In this document: piece by piece, positions 1 through 11,994 of the stretch
Position numbering within the stretch: the first letter of the stretch is position 1
Layout of the letters: every line of letters begins with the position of its first letter
Source: Panorpa germanica
Lineage: Eukaryota; Arthropoda; Insecta; Mecoptera; Panorpidae
DNA length: 64,000 bases
Reading direction: 5' to 3'
Assembly (NCBI GenBank): GCA_963678705.1
Contig: OY783209.1
Span: 1,736,001-1,800,000 of the forward strand
Position numbers and translations under genes: made by a program
The notes under the pieces: model-generated
Told to the model about the DNA's origin: nothing
Database searches by the model: none
The model's input: only the letters and a program-made list of their open reading frames with translations

Positions 1-676
1 TAAAAGCAGAAAAGGTAACTTAATGGTGTAAAAAATAAAGTATCACCAGCCAATTATTAAATATATTATTTAAAATCATACAAAGTAGCTTATTATATTT
101 TTTTATAAAAATAATATATAAAAAATCTCTTTTTATTTCATTATATATTAACATGTCATAATAAAAGGTTGGAACTCTAACACGGAAGTAAAAAAAAAAA
201 TGTAAAATATATCATATAATTAGATCCCAAACTTTTACTAACCGTAACCATGCTGCCATCTATGTAGATGCTTTTGTAACTAATGTTTGCAATCTCATAT
301 GTAGTTTTACGTAAAAGTAGTACAGCTTTATAAAATGTTCCGTGTATCACAGTAAGAGGTACAATGTATGTAGAGGGGTGTCAGAGGTTAACAAGATGCG
401 GTTATCTATATAAATATTTACAAAACTTAGCCGAGCATTTGTTTAATCTTAAAATTAAGTATAATAAGAACAATGTTCGGCTTGTAAATTTAGCTATAAA
501 GAGATTGCTGTTTAATTGTGTAAACAAGCACACAAGTATCATTAGTTAATGCAAAAGATACAATTCGGAATAAGTCGATGTAACTCGGAGTCAATCGGTT
601 TTACTCGATTTGATTAAAAGTAATAGGATATGATTAAATGTGGATTATTATAAACCTTGATTGATACTTACTTCTT
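1..676. other. Anonymous AT-rich sequence
   Basis: No coding signal or recognisable transposon. Stops are frequent in all frames, and the one 61-codon open frame (364-549) has low-complexity composition with no familiar motif. Confidence 0.5.
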
Positions 677-900
677 TTAATATTTATTTGAGTGCATCAA
701 TTTTCAAAAGTAAACATTTTCAAAACATAATTTACAACTTATAGATACGAGTATGAGTACTTAAAATAAAAAGATTAAATTGATAAAGTCACTAAGGTTT
801 TTCAGACTTTCCCTGCTTTCAAATATTTATTTGTATTTCTCAGGCATATTACAGCCTTGTCTGTGCAACGAGTACCTTGAGCATCGAAGAATAATATGCT
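677..900 (+). repeat. Interspersed repeat family A, copy 1
   Basis: The block starts near TATTTATTTGAGTGCATCAA and ends near GAAGAATAATATGCT. It aligns over its whole length with 22847-23112 and with the split copy 32607-33022. A short reverse-oriented piece lies at 19658-19704. Shared landmarks in order are TTTACAACTTATAGA, ACGAGTATG, AAAGATTAAATT, a CAGGCATATTACAG-like segment and the CGAGTACCTTGAGCATCGAAG end. It has no ORF and no clear terminal inverted repeat, so it may be a short non-coding transposon or a SINE-like unit. Class unknown. Confidence 0.7.
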
Positions 901-2039
901 TTACCGCTAGTGGGCTGTTGATTGATACTTTTGTTTCTCTGCTCTGAGATTTTTCTTCGATTGGAACATAACTGGAGTTTAACTAAGCAAAATAAATACC
1001 TAGATTTACTTTTTCGTTAGTTAGCTGTATCCTCGAAGAAATAGGAATAGAAAATCTCATGTTTTAGGGTAGTAAATAGGGTAAAAATCGGCCTAAATAC
1101 ATAAAGACACATCTTTTTGTAAAATCTGCATGCAGAGGCTAGTGTACATAGAACACGTTTCTAAATTATGCGTGTTATCACTAAAATATGTGAACACATT
1201 TAAAAAGTATATCGTACTGTAAATAAATAATTTCTTTTTGCATTTTATTAATAAAAGCTATGCATTAAATATTTTCATTAATAACCAATTTGGTGTATCT
1301 TACCCCACTTTGATCTTTGTTTTAACATATATAAGAGACACTTAAGACACGCCTGTGTTTCCTCACGTGTTCTTTTGATCCTTACAGTGATTAGATCCCA
1401 CCGCTTTAATGTATCAAATATTTGTGAATATTTATCCTCAAATTATAATTTTACAAAACATGACCCTTACTTTGGAAATCAGTGACTTAGGTATATAACC
1501 CTCTTCGTATAAGTTGCCTGCGGGGACAACCGGATACCGCCATGGCAAAATGACCGGTCATTTACCGGAAATAAGACAGAGATTGGCTTCACAAGGGGTA
1601 AAGTAGGTTTGAGGGTTTGTTTTTTTATCTAGATTTGAAAGTGGATTCGAATAGGTACAGTGTGGAAACAAAATACTATTAAGAGAGTTAGTAATGTACA
1701 ATAATATGGGTTTAAAGTCGTAGTAGCAGATGACAGTTCGACAGTCGAACGATAGAATAAGAAAATCTGATCTGATAGCAGGTAAGTAATATTGAAATAA
1801 AAGTTTTCTTGAAATGTAATATGGATATTAGAAAAGGGTCAATCGTGTTATAAGGTTTAATGTTATTTTTGTAATATGGTACGAGTATGAAATCCAGATA
1901 AATAAGTTTACGTATATTAAAGGAAAAAGGAAAATGGTGCTGTGCCAATTGGGTTGCAAACTACTACTTCTTTTTGAAACATATGCTAATGTATTTTAAT
2001 ATTGTTTAAATCCAAAAGTTGAGAGATATCTGTTTAAAA
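901..2039. other. Anonymous AT-rich sequence
   Basis: No gene that I can support. A minus-strand frame is open for about 55 codons (about 1278-1445) with a mixed, charged composition and a GGGTAAGA donor-like site, but nothing in it is recognisable. Elsewhere only short random frames. Confidence 0.4.
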
Positions 2040-2165
2040 TATGCAAGTGTAAAACTTGCTAGCTGCAAGACACTTTCCATATAAGAAACGTAAAAAAATT
2101 AACCTTGAAATTAGCTTGCTCCAAATCAAATAGTGTGAACCTTGGACTGCAAGATAATTTTCTAT
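2040..2165 (+). repeat. Degenerate tandem pair of a ~70-bp unit (family B)
   Basis: Two diverged units carry the landmarks GAAATTAGCTTG, a GTGTGAACCTTG-like piece, and CTGCAAGA followed by an A/T-rich tail. The same unit occurs twice at 40866-41005 and once at 52760-52830. No coding capacity. The two-unit arrangement is present at two of the three loci. Confidence 0.55.
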
Positions 2166-2217
2166 CTGTGCGACTTAGAACAAATGTTATTTTGCAATTT
2201 TAAAATTACAATTTGAG

Positions 2218-2667
2218 CCTCAATCCCAACTCACTGTTTTGATATTTAATATTGTAAACTAGATTTCAGGTTTTCGTTTAAACATTCCTTTTCACATTTG
2301 TGTTTTAATTTAAGTTTAGTTAATTTATTTGATGCGTATGCATTGTTAGTAATATAAATTTTGACAGTTCGACAAAATTGTATGTGACATAATTAAAATT
2401 GCCATTTTTAATAATTAGTAATTACTAATAGAAATTGTTTTTACTTTTCTTTTAAAAGTAAATCCAACTGCATTTTGACAGATTGTCACATTTTGGAGGT
2501 TATAATATAGTTTTTCTTAATTTATTATTTTTAATTTAAAACGTTGGACCTTGTAAGGTTCTAAAAAAACTAAGAAAACTTAAAAAATGAATTAAATTAA
2601 AAATAGTACTGGTACAATTTAAATTAAACACAAAATACAAAATTAAATTAATGCAGTGAGTGGAATT
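2218..2667 (+). mobile_element. MITE family C, copy 1
   Basis: The left end reads CCTCAATCCCAACTCACTG and the right end carries CAGTGAGTGGAATTGA, an imperfect terminal inverted repeat. The interior matches 18178-18667 at many points, including a central GACAGATTGTCACATTTTGG box (itself containing a short palindrome) and a GACCTTGTAAGGTTCT box. A left-end fragment lies at 8603-8650. It is about 450 bp with no ORF, so it is a non-autonomous DNA element. The superfamily is not clear because I cannot define the target duplication. Confidence 0.7.
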
Positions 2668-5068
2668 GATACTTAAGTTAACGAAAGAGCAAAAAAAGGC
2701 ATTTTGTTTTCTTAAACCGGCACTGACCGTGCATTACCTTTACTATTTCGCCTTTTAATATATAACATCCATTCAATCGTACAACACCGGATATCCTGTG
2801 TCTTTAATGCCCCAATATCACTTTAAACTACCGTAGTCATAGTTTTTGATCAATGTGGTGGTATAACTATAAACCCTTTTCTTCTTGACATATTTTCCTT
2901 CATTTCACTGGTTTTTCACCCCTTTTCATTTTACACAATTTACCCCTTTATATTTCATATAGGATTTACATCATTCTCCTCGTCAATGTGTTCGTGTATG
3001 AAAACGACCATCACCGTATCGTACATTCACGCCAAGCGCGTTGGGAGCAAGTCAAGCATCCCTGCATCCCTTATAAACTTAAGACGGGTTTACACTTTCA
3101 TTAGGACACCATAACCTAGAAGTTTAATCACATCTAAATAAATAAAGATGATTATCGTAACCTTGGTAAGAAATTGGTGCATTAATTAGTATATGTATAC
3201 TTTCTAAATAAAAAAAAATAATATCATTTGAAGGTTGGTACTATCGAATAACAATACGGATTTCTCAATAGTTGTGCCATCTATATATCATCCCATGAAC
3301 TTATAGAGTTACCTTACTTATTTCTACATATATAGTTATATTCCTTGACAGAACAGTTAAGGGGTATTGACTTTAACAAAGACGTAAACGCAGCTTCCCT
3401 ATTTAATCAGATTGTGTGAAGTAAAGGAGCAGTAATGGCGCCATATGTGATGCCTTGGCATTACATTGCACTATTCCATGCAGTAGTGACATCAGACGAG
3501 GAGGTGCTATGTTTGTCTTCATCATAACAGCCCCATGTAGTTATATACCAAAGGTTTCAGCACTAATTTTATTGGAGCCATATTGCAATTAATTTAACAT
3601 AAACATAAAATTTATTTTTACACATATTAACACATCGTTCTTAATTCTTTTTTGGAGAGTATAGAAAATAGGTTATGGGCACAGGACCTCACGTTGTCAA
3701 TCATTGTAGGTGTATAATAATATACTAGTGTACCGTACAAGTCTGATGGTTGAAATGTAATAGATGCTAAGGATGACACACGTTTATAATTATGAAAGAT
3801 GACGTATTGAAAATTATATGACAACGACGATGATTAATTTACATGGCGTACGATGTACAATGTACGATGTATAGCGATAACAATCTCTTATCACTTACCT
3901 ACGCCATTATAGTATATAATAAAATCAAGAACAAAAATAATTGTATAGATTATAAATATGGATGTACAATGAAGATTTAAGGTAGTGGATGTACGCTATT
4001 CATTTACCAGACTAAGAGGAGGGCGGAGTAAACTTAAAATTTAAATTTTAAAGCTTTGTCATACACTTTGTCCAGTAGTATTTTCAATCATGTTTATCTC
4101 GATACTGTGGATTAGAATTTAGAATTTTTTTTTTGCAATGTGTAAATAAATTCTGAAATTTAATTTCTCTACCATTACAATTGTTATTCTTACTTTACTA
4201 TCTCTACAATGAATTTCTATTTATGTACACCACTTGTTGAGAGACCCTTAAAATATTACTTTTTTAAAAGACCCATATATACAAGAAGGAACAGAAATCT
4301 AATCTGCGAACGAAAATATTGCATTATAAGTTAAAAACTAATTTTTAATCAAAGCAAACATACTCGTATCACACATAGTACGTCGCTGTACGACGGGGCG
4401 ACACACTAATATATTTATGTACAGAAGAGCGTAAGTATCTTAAAGAAAAGGGAATAATAAGAAGTTGTCATATATACTCGTACATTTGTATAAACTTGTA
4501 ATAGCAGTATACTAAAATGAGAAACATTTCCAAGGCATATTTAAGGATTTAAATCCTAAAATATGATACTACGTATACAAGGGTAACAAAATAAAACGAC
4601 TGAGGGTAATAACCCCAACACCTTAAGAACACGGCACACAAAACACAGCACACAACACACAGCACCCCTAAGACAAACAAAAGAATGGGGGATATAAAAA
4701 CAGTGGCGTAGTATATACATTTGATTAAACAAATCGTTTTTTTATAGCTTTGGAATCGATATAAAAACCAATGATACAACTTATAACAAAGGACTTATCA
4801 GTGGAAACGGTTTCAACTATTATGATGCCTTAACTGGGGGATGGGACTATGTCGTATTCTCAATGTAATGTTATGTTGTGTTCTGTTGTGTCCCATTCCA
4901 GGTTATATAATGATCACATTAGGACACGCACACTGTGTTTTTCTGGAATGATCATAAATAATGTACTACAACAAGTAAATATAACTAGATACGTTAGGAA
5001 TAACTGTGCGCTGAATTAAAATCATTTACACGATTTCAAACGATACAGGCTACTGTATCTAAGACGAA
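2668..5068. other. Anonymous AT-rich sequence
   Basis: No gene identified. The stretch 3420-3530 is less AT-rich and holds a 33-codon ATG frame on the plus strand (3435-3533) of unknown meaning. The block 3840-3870 repeats a GTACGATGTACAAT-like unit. 4616-4665 is a short CA-rich low-complexity tract. Confidence 0.4.
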
Positions 5069-5386
5069 GGTCGGTCGTACACTTTTGTCAAAAAGTAAAA
5101 CAAAAACGTGTTTTGTTTTATTTTAAAACAGTTCTGTTTTTCGAAAACAGACTGTTCATATTTAGTTTTGTTTTTAGTGTTTTTCTGAGTGTCCCATAAA
5201 AATTATAAACATGATAAACAACAACTCACAAGACAAGAACAAACGTGTTTTCCTTCGATCTTACTGACTCCAGATGGGAATGTGTTTTGTTTACTAAAAC
5301 AGTTTTTAAAGACAAGAATGTTTTTGTTCAGAAAAACAGTTTTTATTCGCGTTTTGTTGTTTTGTCTCTCTGGAGTGAAACCAGCA
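5069..5386 (+). mobile_element. PIF/Harbinger-type MITE (family D), copy 1
   Basis: The right terminus GTCTCTCTGGAGTGAAACCAGCA is followed by TTA, the 3-bp TWA target typical of PIF/Harbinger. The interior aligns with 37375-37637 in the same orientation and with 51933-52327 in the opposite one. The left terminus is eroded (TCGGTCGTACAC instead of CCGGTTTCACAC). The 71-codon frame inside it is a by-product of the element, not a gene. Confidence 0.7.
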
Positions 5387-5389
5387 TTA

Positions 5390-8050
5390 AGAGGTTATAT
5401 TTAAGGTTATTTTTTTGATAAAATGTATCAAGTATAGATTAATAAAGATATTTATATTGCAATTAGTATAAATTAATTCGTAAAAAGGTACGAATGTTAG
5501 CAATATTTGTATTTTGTTTAATACTTTATTATCTTTACTTATTTTCGATTAAAAATGCAACTAAAAACTAAGGAATACTAAGCTATGTTTTTCAAATATT
5601 TTGCTTAATAAAATCACCTGCATACACTGGAAATCTTAATTATTCTACTATGCCAAAACACATTTTTCTGAGTATAGCGTTGATTTTGATTTGGCTGTCA
5701 ATAAGATGGTGTTTTAAGACAATATTGTCCCACGATCACACGAGCTGAATCAAATAAATTTGATGATAAATGATAACAATGATAAATTTCTCTTCACATT
5801 TGTTACTTTTCTATGCAACTGTTTTAAGTAGATCTCTAATTTAATATTTCTTGAAGAAAGAGAGAGAAACAACACCATATTCTATATCTCCCTCGCACGT
5901 CTCCTTTGCTCTCATACTACCCTGATAATTAAGTGGGTTTCCGCAGCTAAGCGCAAGATATTCTCTCCGTCATAGTAAGATTGAGACAACACCTGTTCGC
6001 GTGGGACACGTTATTAATTATAAATCGATAAATATATAACTTTTGTGATTGAAAAAATATATGAAAATAAATTAAAATATAATAAATAAGCCCACGGAGT
6101 TTTAAATAAATCGATCGTCAAGTTTGTTCTCATTTTAGGACGTACTAATCGAGACACCTATTTTTAGACAATCTTCTCGAAAGTCTGCGCCTAGCCTAAG
6201 ACAAGACCTTAGTAGTCAAATTTAACACGTGCTAGAGATTACCCTTTAAATGCAAATTTTATTCAAGTGTAATTCTGGATTCGTCTGCCAATAAAAACTA
6301 TAGTAGTTCTACTAGTGTTACGTAATTTCTAAATTAAGTTATTTTTGTCAACACCCTATTGTTAAAATAAAAAAAAAAAAACGAAATATCCCTGTTTCTT
6401 TCTGTTTTTAGAAACATTTACATATTTTCTGCTTATTACATGAGAATCACGCGATATTTTTAACACATACAGGTCAAACACATACCGATATACAGCTGTA
6501 TTAGTACTAAAAGGAGGAAGAGGAGGAGGAGTGAGAGTATAGTGACACAAAGGTCACTCAATTATAAAAACCACAATATTTTACCAAAAGCTTGCTTCGT
6601 GGTTTACTTGTATTTCCTTATATTTTATCGATAAATTTCTAAACGTTAATTATTTCTTTTACATTTCATTTAACTTTATTTCTATTTTGTGACAATACGT
6701 TGTTAACTTTAACGTTAACCTTAATAAGCTATAATTATGAATTTAGTTTTGTAAATAAAATGACTGTTACTTATGGTAATTATATATTACCAGTAAAAAT
6801 AGTTAAATCTGATGAAGAAATAGGTTATATTTATAAAGCTTTCTGGGAAAGCTTCCGTTCTTAAAAGCTCAACTCAGAACTGAATTATCACTGTGAGATA
6901 CATTCTTTAACAGATTAATGTTAATAACAATGTAGAATATGATTTTATGATATTGTTTTCGATTGTTAGTTGACAACGAGTATATATCACGCTAAACACA
7001 GTTACTCGAAATTAATACAATACTTATTAGTAAAAATAAAGTATTAAATTAGTCTAGATTAGTCTTAAAGTAAAAATATCTACGATTTATAATACTGTAT
7101 TTGTTTTTAATATTGATATCTCGAAAACCTTAACACTTGTTATACTACTAGAAAGAAGGAAAGAGTGAACATATATTGGAGAATGGAGGAAGACAGAGCA
7201 CGTAAGATTTTTTTGGAAAATGGGATGACTCTAGAGAAAATAGGGCAACGTTAAATAAATTAAATAGCTGGTGTAAATAAATGTAGAGCTTTTTGATTAA
7301 GTTTTCTATTTTTGTATAAATTAAAATTAAAACATTTGAGCAAAACATATCTTGTCAACACTACAGCACTGCACAATAAGACAACGAGACAACGAGACGA
7401 GGTACCTAAGAAATCAAGAAAGCAAAAACTTGTCGACTGGTGGTAGTACTTCCTAAGTTATTTGCATTTATCATTCCCAAGCTTGGTATACTTGGTATGG
7501 TATACTACGTCGCTATAACTGTGGTATGTGGTAAGTACAGTACGTACAAATATACAAACGGTATGAAACATATTATGCTTTATGCAAATATATAAAAATA
7601 CAGGATGGCTAAAAAGTGTTTTTACTTTTATACATAAAATATGTAAACCTATTATTGGTTATATGATCTTTACAATTCAAATGTAACTTTTTGTACTTCT
7701 TTTAAAAGCTATGTGGGAAATAGAAAACACTGTAAAAATAATAATAAATAAAAATAATTAGTATGTCATAATTTTTAATAATATTTTATTTATTATACTT
7801 TTATACTTTTCTTGTTTTTCGTATTTTTCTTTCTATTTTTATACGTTGTCTCTCTAAAAGGTTTTAAAACACTGAAGCTTTTTAATGTAATAACATAATA
7901 TACTTCTCGCTGTACTAACTAATAATAAAAGCTTTATATACGCTTCTTACCACAATTACTTCTTTAGTCTTTTACTTCTTTCTTGTAAAATGTGTCGCTG
8001 GAATGTTCCGACTGTCATTACCACGGGATTATATGTATGAGTGTCTATAA
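5390..8050. other. Anonymous AT-rich sequence
   Basis: No gene or repeat that I can support. The open frames here (6362-6550 minus, 7148-7348 minus) are low-complexity. 7375-7402 is a short GAGACAAC repeat. Confidence 0.4.
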
Positions 8051-8051
8051 T

Positions 8052-8090
8052 AAGGTTGGCAAGAAAGTAATTTCGGTCGAACATATGAAT
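8052..8090 (+). mobile_element. Solo mariner-like terminal inverted repeat
   Basis: A TA dinucleotide is followed by AGGTTGGCAAGAAAGTAATT and then TCGG. This resembles the terminal repeat of mariner transposons (TA target; AGGTTGGC start). I found no opposite end and no transposase remains downstream, so it is a truncated copy. Confidence 0.55.
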
Positions 8091-9409
8091 TTCTCATTTA
8101 AACATTTCACAGATGCTATTTTTAGCTAAATTTCGCGAGGGAGGCCACTTTTAGGATCTGCGGGCTACAATGCTGAGCCGGTGATAACATTTATAAACTT
8201 GTTGTTCAAAAACTTACACAGGTTTTAGTAAATTATATCATGAAACAATTATTCAAAATACAAAACTTCCTGTTACATTTTTTGCAAATTTTTCAGAGCA
8301 CTATTTTGTAATACTACTTTGTGTATATATGCTATGGGCCTGTGTACAAAGACTAAGGGTAATTCCAACCCGCATGCCTATCGGGGCATATAAATTATAA
8401 ATGCAAATAAATCCAACTAATTACTGCGTTTTGGTAATTAACACCGGACTAGAATTAGGAACATAATGAACAGGACTTGTCCGTAATAGTATATTTAAAT
8501 ATATTGTATAATTTAGCATACACAGTGTACACGACTTCTCACTTCTAAAATATTATACAAGGATTCATATTTAAAACTATGAACTTTTTATGAATTTATT
8601 AAGCCTCATTCCCACTCACTGTTTTCATATTTAATTTACTGTTTTTATTTATTTCAAAATTGGGTTGGAGAATTCGCTACTTTTAACCAAAACGTTGCAG
8701 CTAATTAACTAAAATTGTTTTTCATAAATAATAGGAAGGCGTCTGCTCTTAAATAAAGCAACAATCATTTAAAAATATTCAGCGGTGCAGTTTTAATAGC
8801 AATATCAAAAAGAAACTAACAAATGGCCCAGATAATACGCGTTGATGTGTGTTATTTACTGTCAATAGCCCGAACATATTCGTGTTCGTGTATAAGTACC
8901 GAATATTTGAGGTACCATGTGTACACATCATAATTATAATTAAAAACAACCAAAAAACTTTTAGATAATTAAATGTTAAAATTACTATATAAATTTCTGA
9001 CCTTTGCCGATCTTATGCGAGTAAATCCCCTCTAAATTACGACCGTATTCCTAGTATCAGTTAACTTACTTACTAATATTACACGGTATAGTAATTAAAC
9101 AATTTAAAGTAAAATCCACACCTCAAATAACATGTAAAAGTATTAATTACGAGGTACATTGGAACACCTCTGTGCCCGTGACACACCTATGTGTCCTAAA
9201 AACCCTTTTACCACATTATGTTATTACAACGTCATCCTTTAACATTACCTTTACCACCCTAACAACACCCTAGCACCCCCATTAAATGTTTATTTTACAC
9301 AACACTCACAACCGTATGTATATGGTTAGAAGGTAACCACAAAATGTATGGAACACATAGAATGATGGTGTTAAAATGTTTTGTGAAAAGATGATGGTAC
9401 AGAAAACCC
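8091..9409. other. Anonymous sequence with a family C fragment
   Basis: 8603-8650 matches the left end of MITE family C (CCCACTCACTGTTTT followed by ATATTTAATTTA). Otherwise no gene. A minus-strand AATAAA lies at 9289-9294 and is followed, reading that strand, by a G/T-rich tract, the layout of a polyadenylation site. Confidence 0.4.
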
Positions 9410-9466
9410 TTAAGTTTCTTTGGGTTGTGGCTGCTGCTGATGCTGCTGGTGCTGGTGCTGGTGCTG
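9410..9466 (-). repeat. CAG/CCA-type trinucleotide tract
   Basis: On the plus strand this is an imperfect (TGCTGG/TGCTGC)n tract. On the minus strand it can be read as a glutamine/histidine-rich frame that starts after a CCCCAG acceptor-like site and stops at 9410-9412. About 115 bases further along the minus strand lies AATAAA with a G/T-rich element. That combination could be a terminal exon with a Q-rich tail. Without intermediate exons I treat it as a microsatellite, with the exon reading as a weak alternative. Confidence 0.45.
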
Positions 9467-9847
9467 GGGTGTTATTTTCGTCACATTATATTATATTAAA
9501 TATGATATATGTTATAGGTAAGTGATAAACTTTAAGACTTTATTATTATGTCTACGCTCTCAACGTTTTATGTTACTACATATGTTATAAATTTATTTAT
9601 ACGATTATATGATCTGTTACACCGAAATGCGGAACCCGGTAATCAAAAACAGGAAAACCGTATGAAGTCAAAAGCAGTATAGGAATGTCAAAAGCGAAAA
9701 TATGTTCACTTCGTTGAATGCTCAGGCTACTAGAACAGGAAATAAAGGCGCAAGCTAATTGAATATATATTTTTAATTGAATTAAAACATTATTGCTTCC
9801 ACATTTTCATTTTATATGAATAAATTGTACAAAAATTATAATTACAA

Positions 9848-10150
9848 CTACAGTTTACCCCCGTCGCAAAACGACGTCTTTTTGGCGTGTATGATTTAAA
9901 ACCAATAAAATAATTCGTAATTACATTTCATATTTCATTCTATTTTTAAATTGAAATAATAAACTCGCACAATAATAAAATAATTTTTCAATTTATCAAA
10001 ATAAAAAATATTTTCAATTTATGCGTTATTTGACCAACTGTTTTTCAAAATTTGGGATTTTTTTTTCTATTCGTAAATAAGTTACCAAGGTTAGCCTATA
10101 TACAAAATTTCAACTTTCTAGCACAATTTTTACTCTTGGCATAGTAAGTT
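9848..10150 (-). mobile_element. Helitron-like 3' end (family H), truncated
   Basis: Read on the minus strand, the block ends with a CGTCG...CGACG hairpin, then GGGGGTAAACT, then GTAG before T. This is the same end as the better preserved copy at 45733-46182, which has CTAG. The far side shares AAAATTTCAACTTTCTA with the other copies and then diverges, so the 5' half is lost. Confidence 0.55.
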
Positions 10151-11408
10151 CAATTTATGTTGTAATTACCTCTATACGTATCTACTACATAAACTTTATG
10201 TATATGTAAATATATTTCCTATCGAAATAACAGTGACTATCAACATAGCTTCAATACGCCCCCCCCCCACCCTCCATCTTTTAAATATAGTAAAATATGA
10301 ATAAAACTTACAGTTCCTTCATACCACGTATAAAGAGTTTAAAAGGGGTCTTACATATATATATATGTATATATATATTTAATAGTAAGTAATTGAAATA
10401 AAACGTGAAATTCACTATAAACGTATTTAACCCTTTTAAGTATTCTGAAGTAAAATTTTAATTGAGTTAATACCGTAATAAAATTTGTAATAAAGTAAGC
10501 AAAATTTATAACTTTATGCTAAAAGCACCTGTACACAAAACTATACAGTGTGGATATAACAAGGAGTTAGAAGAGTATGGTACATTGTATACGAATATAC
10601 AAGGAAAATTCAGATTGCTACACTACCTATATTTTTTTGTATATTTTTGTTATAAAATGAAACATTATCCTCCGAGTTTAAGTGGATAACAACGAAGGAT
10701 AAAGATATACTTGTAGTTGTAGAAGATACGATGGATTGTAGTAAATGCTACATATTCGGAGATGTATGTATTAAAATAAAGGTGTTGAAATACAACGGAA
10801 AGTGAACATAAAGAAAACGCGAGATGAATTAAAAAATTTGAATGAATTATGGCTAATAAAACACTCCGATCTGATTTAATATAAGTACACGTTGATCACT
10901 TGAAGACAGTCCTTCAGGTAACAATTTTCAGAGTACGTAAACTACGTTCTTCACCAGTGAACGATGAAGGGATCCACCGCTATATACATATTAACCAATA
11001 TTTCAATAAAAATTTAGAAAAAAATGTTTTCTAAAAGATAAGTTTACCTTAAAGTTCCGAATATAATGTTTTTACTATAATATACATATACTATTTTGTC
11101 ACTTTCTACTTTGTTTTACAAGGTATTCTAAAATAACATTACCAGATCCGATTACAATATTTTAACACAAGAACCCATTTTAGTTAATAATTAATTAAAA
11201 ATCTTTAATTAACCTAGTTTACAACAAGCGAGACCGCGATTGCGTTTATCTACATATACAATATACATACAGATATAGATGTATAGTATACATAGAGTAT
11301 ATGTATATTTAACTGTGGTTTCAAAACTTTCGCAGAGGGATTATACATCACATAGGAGGAGACGGAGATAAAATCGCGTAGGTAACCGCGAAATAATCTT
11401 AAAGATCT
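10151..11408. other. Anonymous AT-rich sequence
   Basis: No gene. Holds a run of nine to ten C at about 10259-10268 and a short interrupted (TA)n at 10350-10379. Confidence 0.4.
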
Positions 11409-11443
11409 GGGGTCGGGGTCGGGTTGGGTTGGGGGGCGGGGGG
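11409..11443 (+). other. G-run block with G-quadruplex potential
   Basis: Six runs of three or more G (11409-11412, 11415-11418, 11421-11423, 11426-11428, 11431-11436, 11438-11443) are separated by one- or two-base spacers. That satisfies the usual G3+N1-7 quadruplex rule with runs to spare. Read on the minus strand it is a C-rich tract ending in CAG, which could serve as an unusual splice-acceptor tract, but the frame after it is not recognisable. Confidence 0.6.
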
Positions 11444-11763
11444 TTTAAGCCACAATGTAGGATTTATTTAATAGAGTTTATATATTTAACTAGAATGTCT
11501 GGATATTCCAGTACTCGTAATTTAATAAAGCGGAACTACTGGAATATTACTGTTTACTTTAAAATCATCATCATCATACTGTGTTGTTTATATTTATATT
11601 TATTATTGAAAATATCATTACTTTTATTGAAACATTTAACGTAGAATGTTTTAAAAAAAAATTTGTATTCACTTATTACTACGGGAACTTTCTACTTTTA
11701 CCTTGACTGAAATAGCTGGTAGGTCTAATTTTTGGACATTTTTTTTAATTAAGCGAATTTTGG

Positions 11764-11994
11764 CCGGACGTATACGCGCTACTACGCATTACCTATCCGA
11801 ACCTTGTAAATGCAATCAGCTGACTAGAAGGGAATGCAATGGTGTCTTTATATAACAGTGGTGTATCGATAAAAATTAAAGTACAAGTTCGCTCTCACGA
11901 TAAATTATGTTGTGCAAAACAACTCCAATACACCCTACAGTATACAAGTTTGAGTTGGCTTAAGTCGCTCAAATACGCTTGCAGTCTGCGATAG
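11764..11994 (-). mobile_element. MITE family E, internally deleted copy
   Basis: The reverse complement aligns with the 433-bp copy at 62915-63347, including the CGCTACTACGCATTACCTA segment, a CCAATACACCC segment and the AAATACGCTTGCAGT end. The copy lacks exactly the 133 bp that lie between two near-identical 15-mers in the longer copy. No ORF of its own; the frame at 11979-12215 only overlaps its end. Confidence 0.7.

Noticed and set aside
1278..1445. 55-codon minus-strand frame with charged composition and WGK near a GTAAGA site
   Set aside because: I hoped for Rox8 RRM3 (which ends C-x-WGK) but the surrounding residues do not fit; likely chance.
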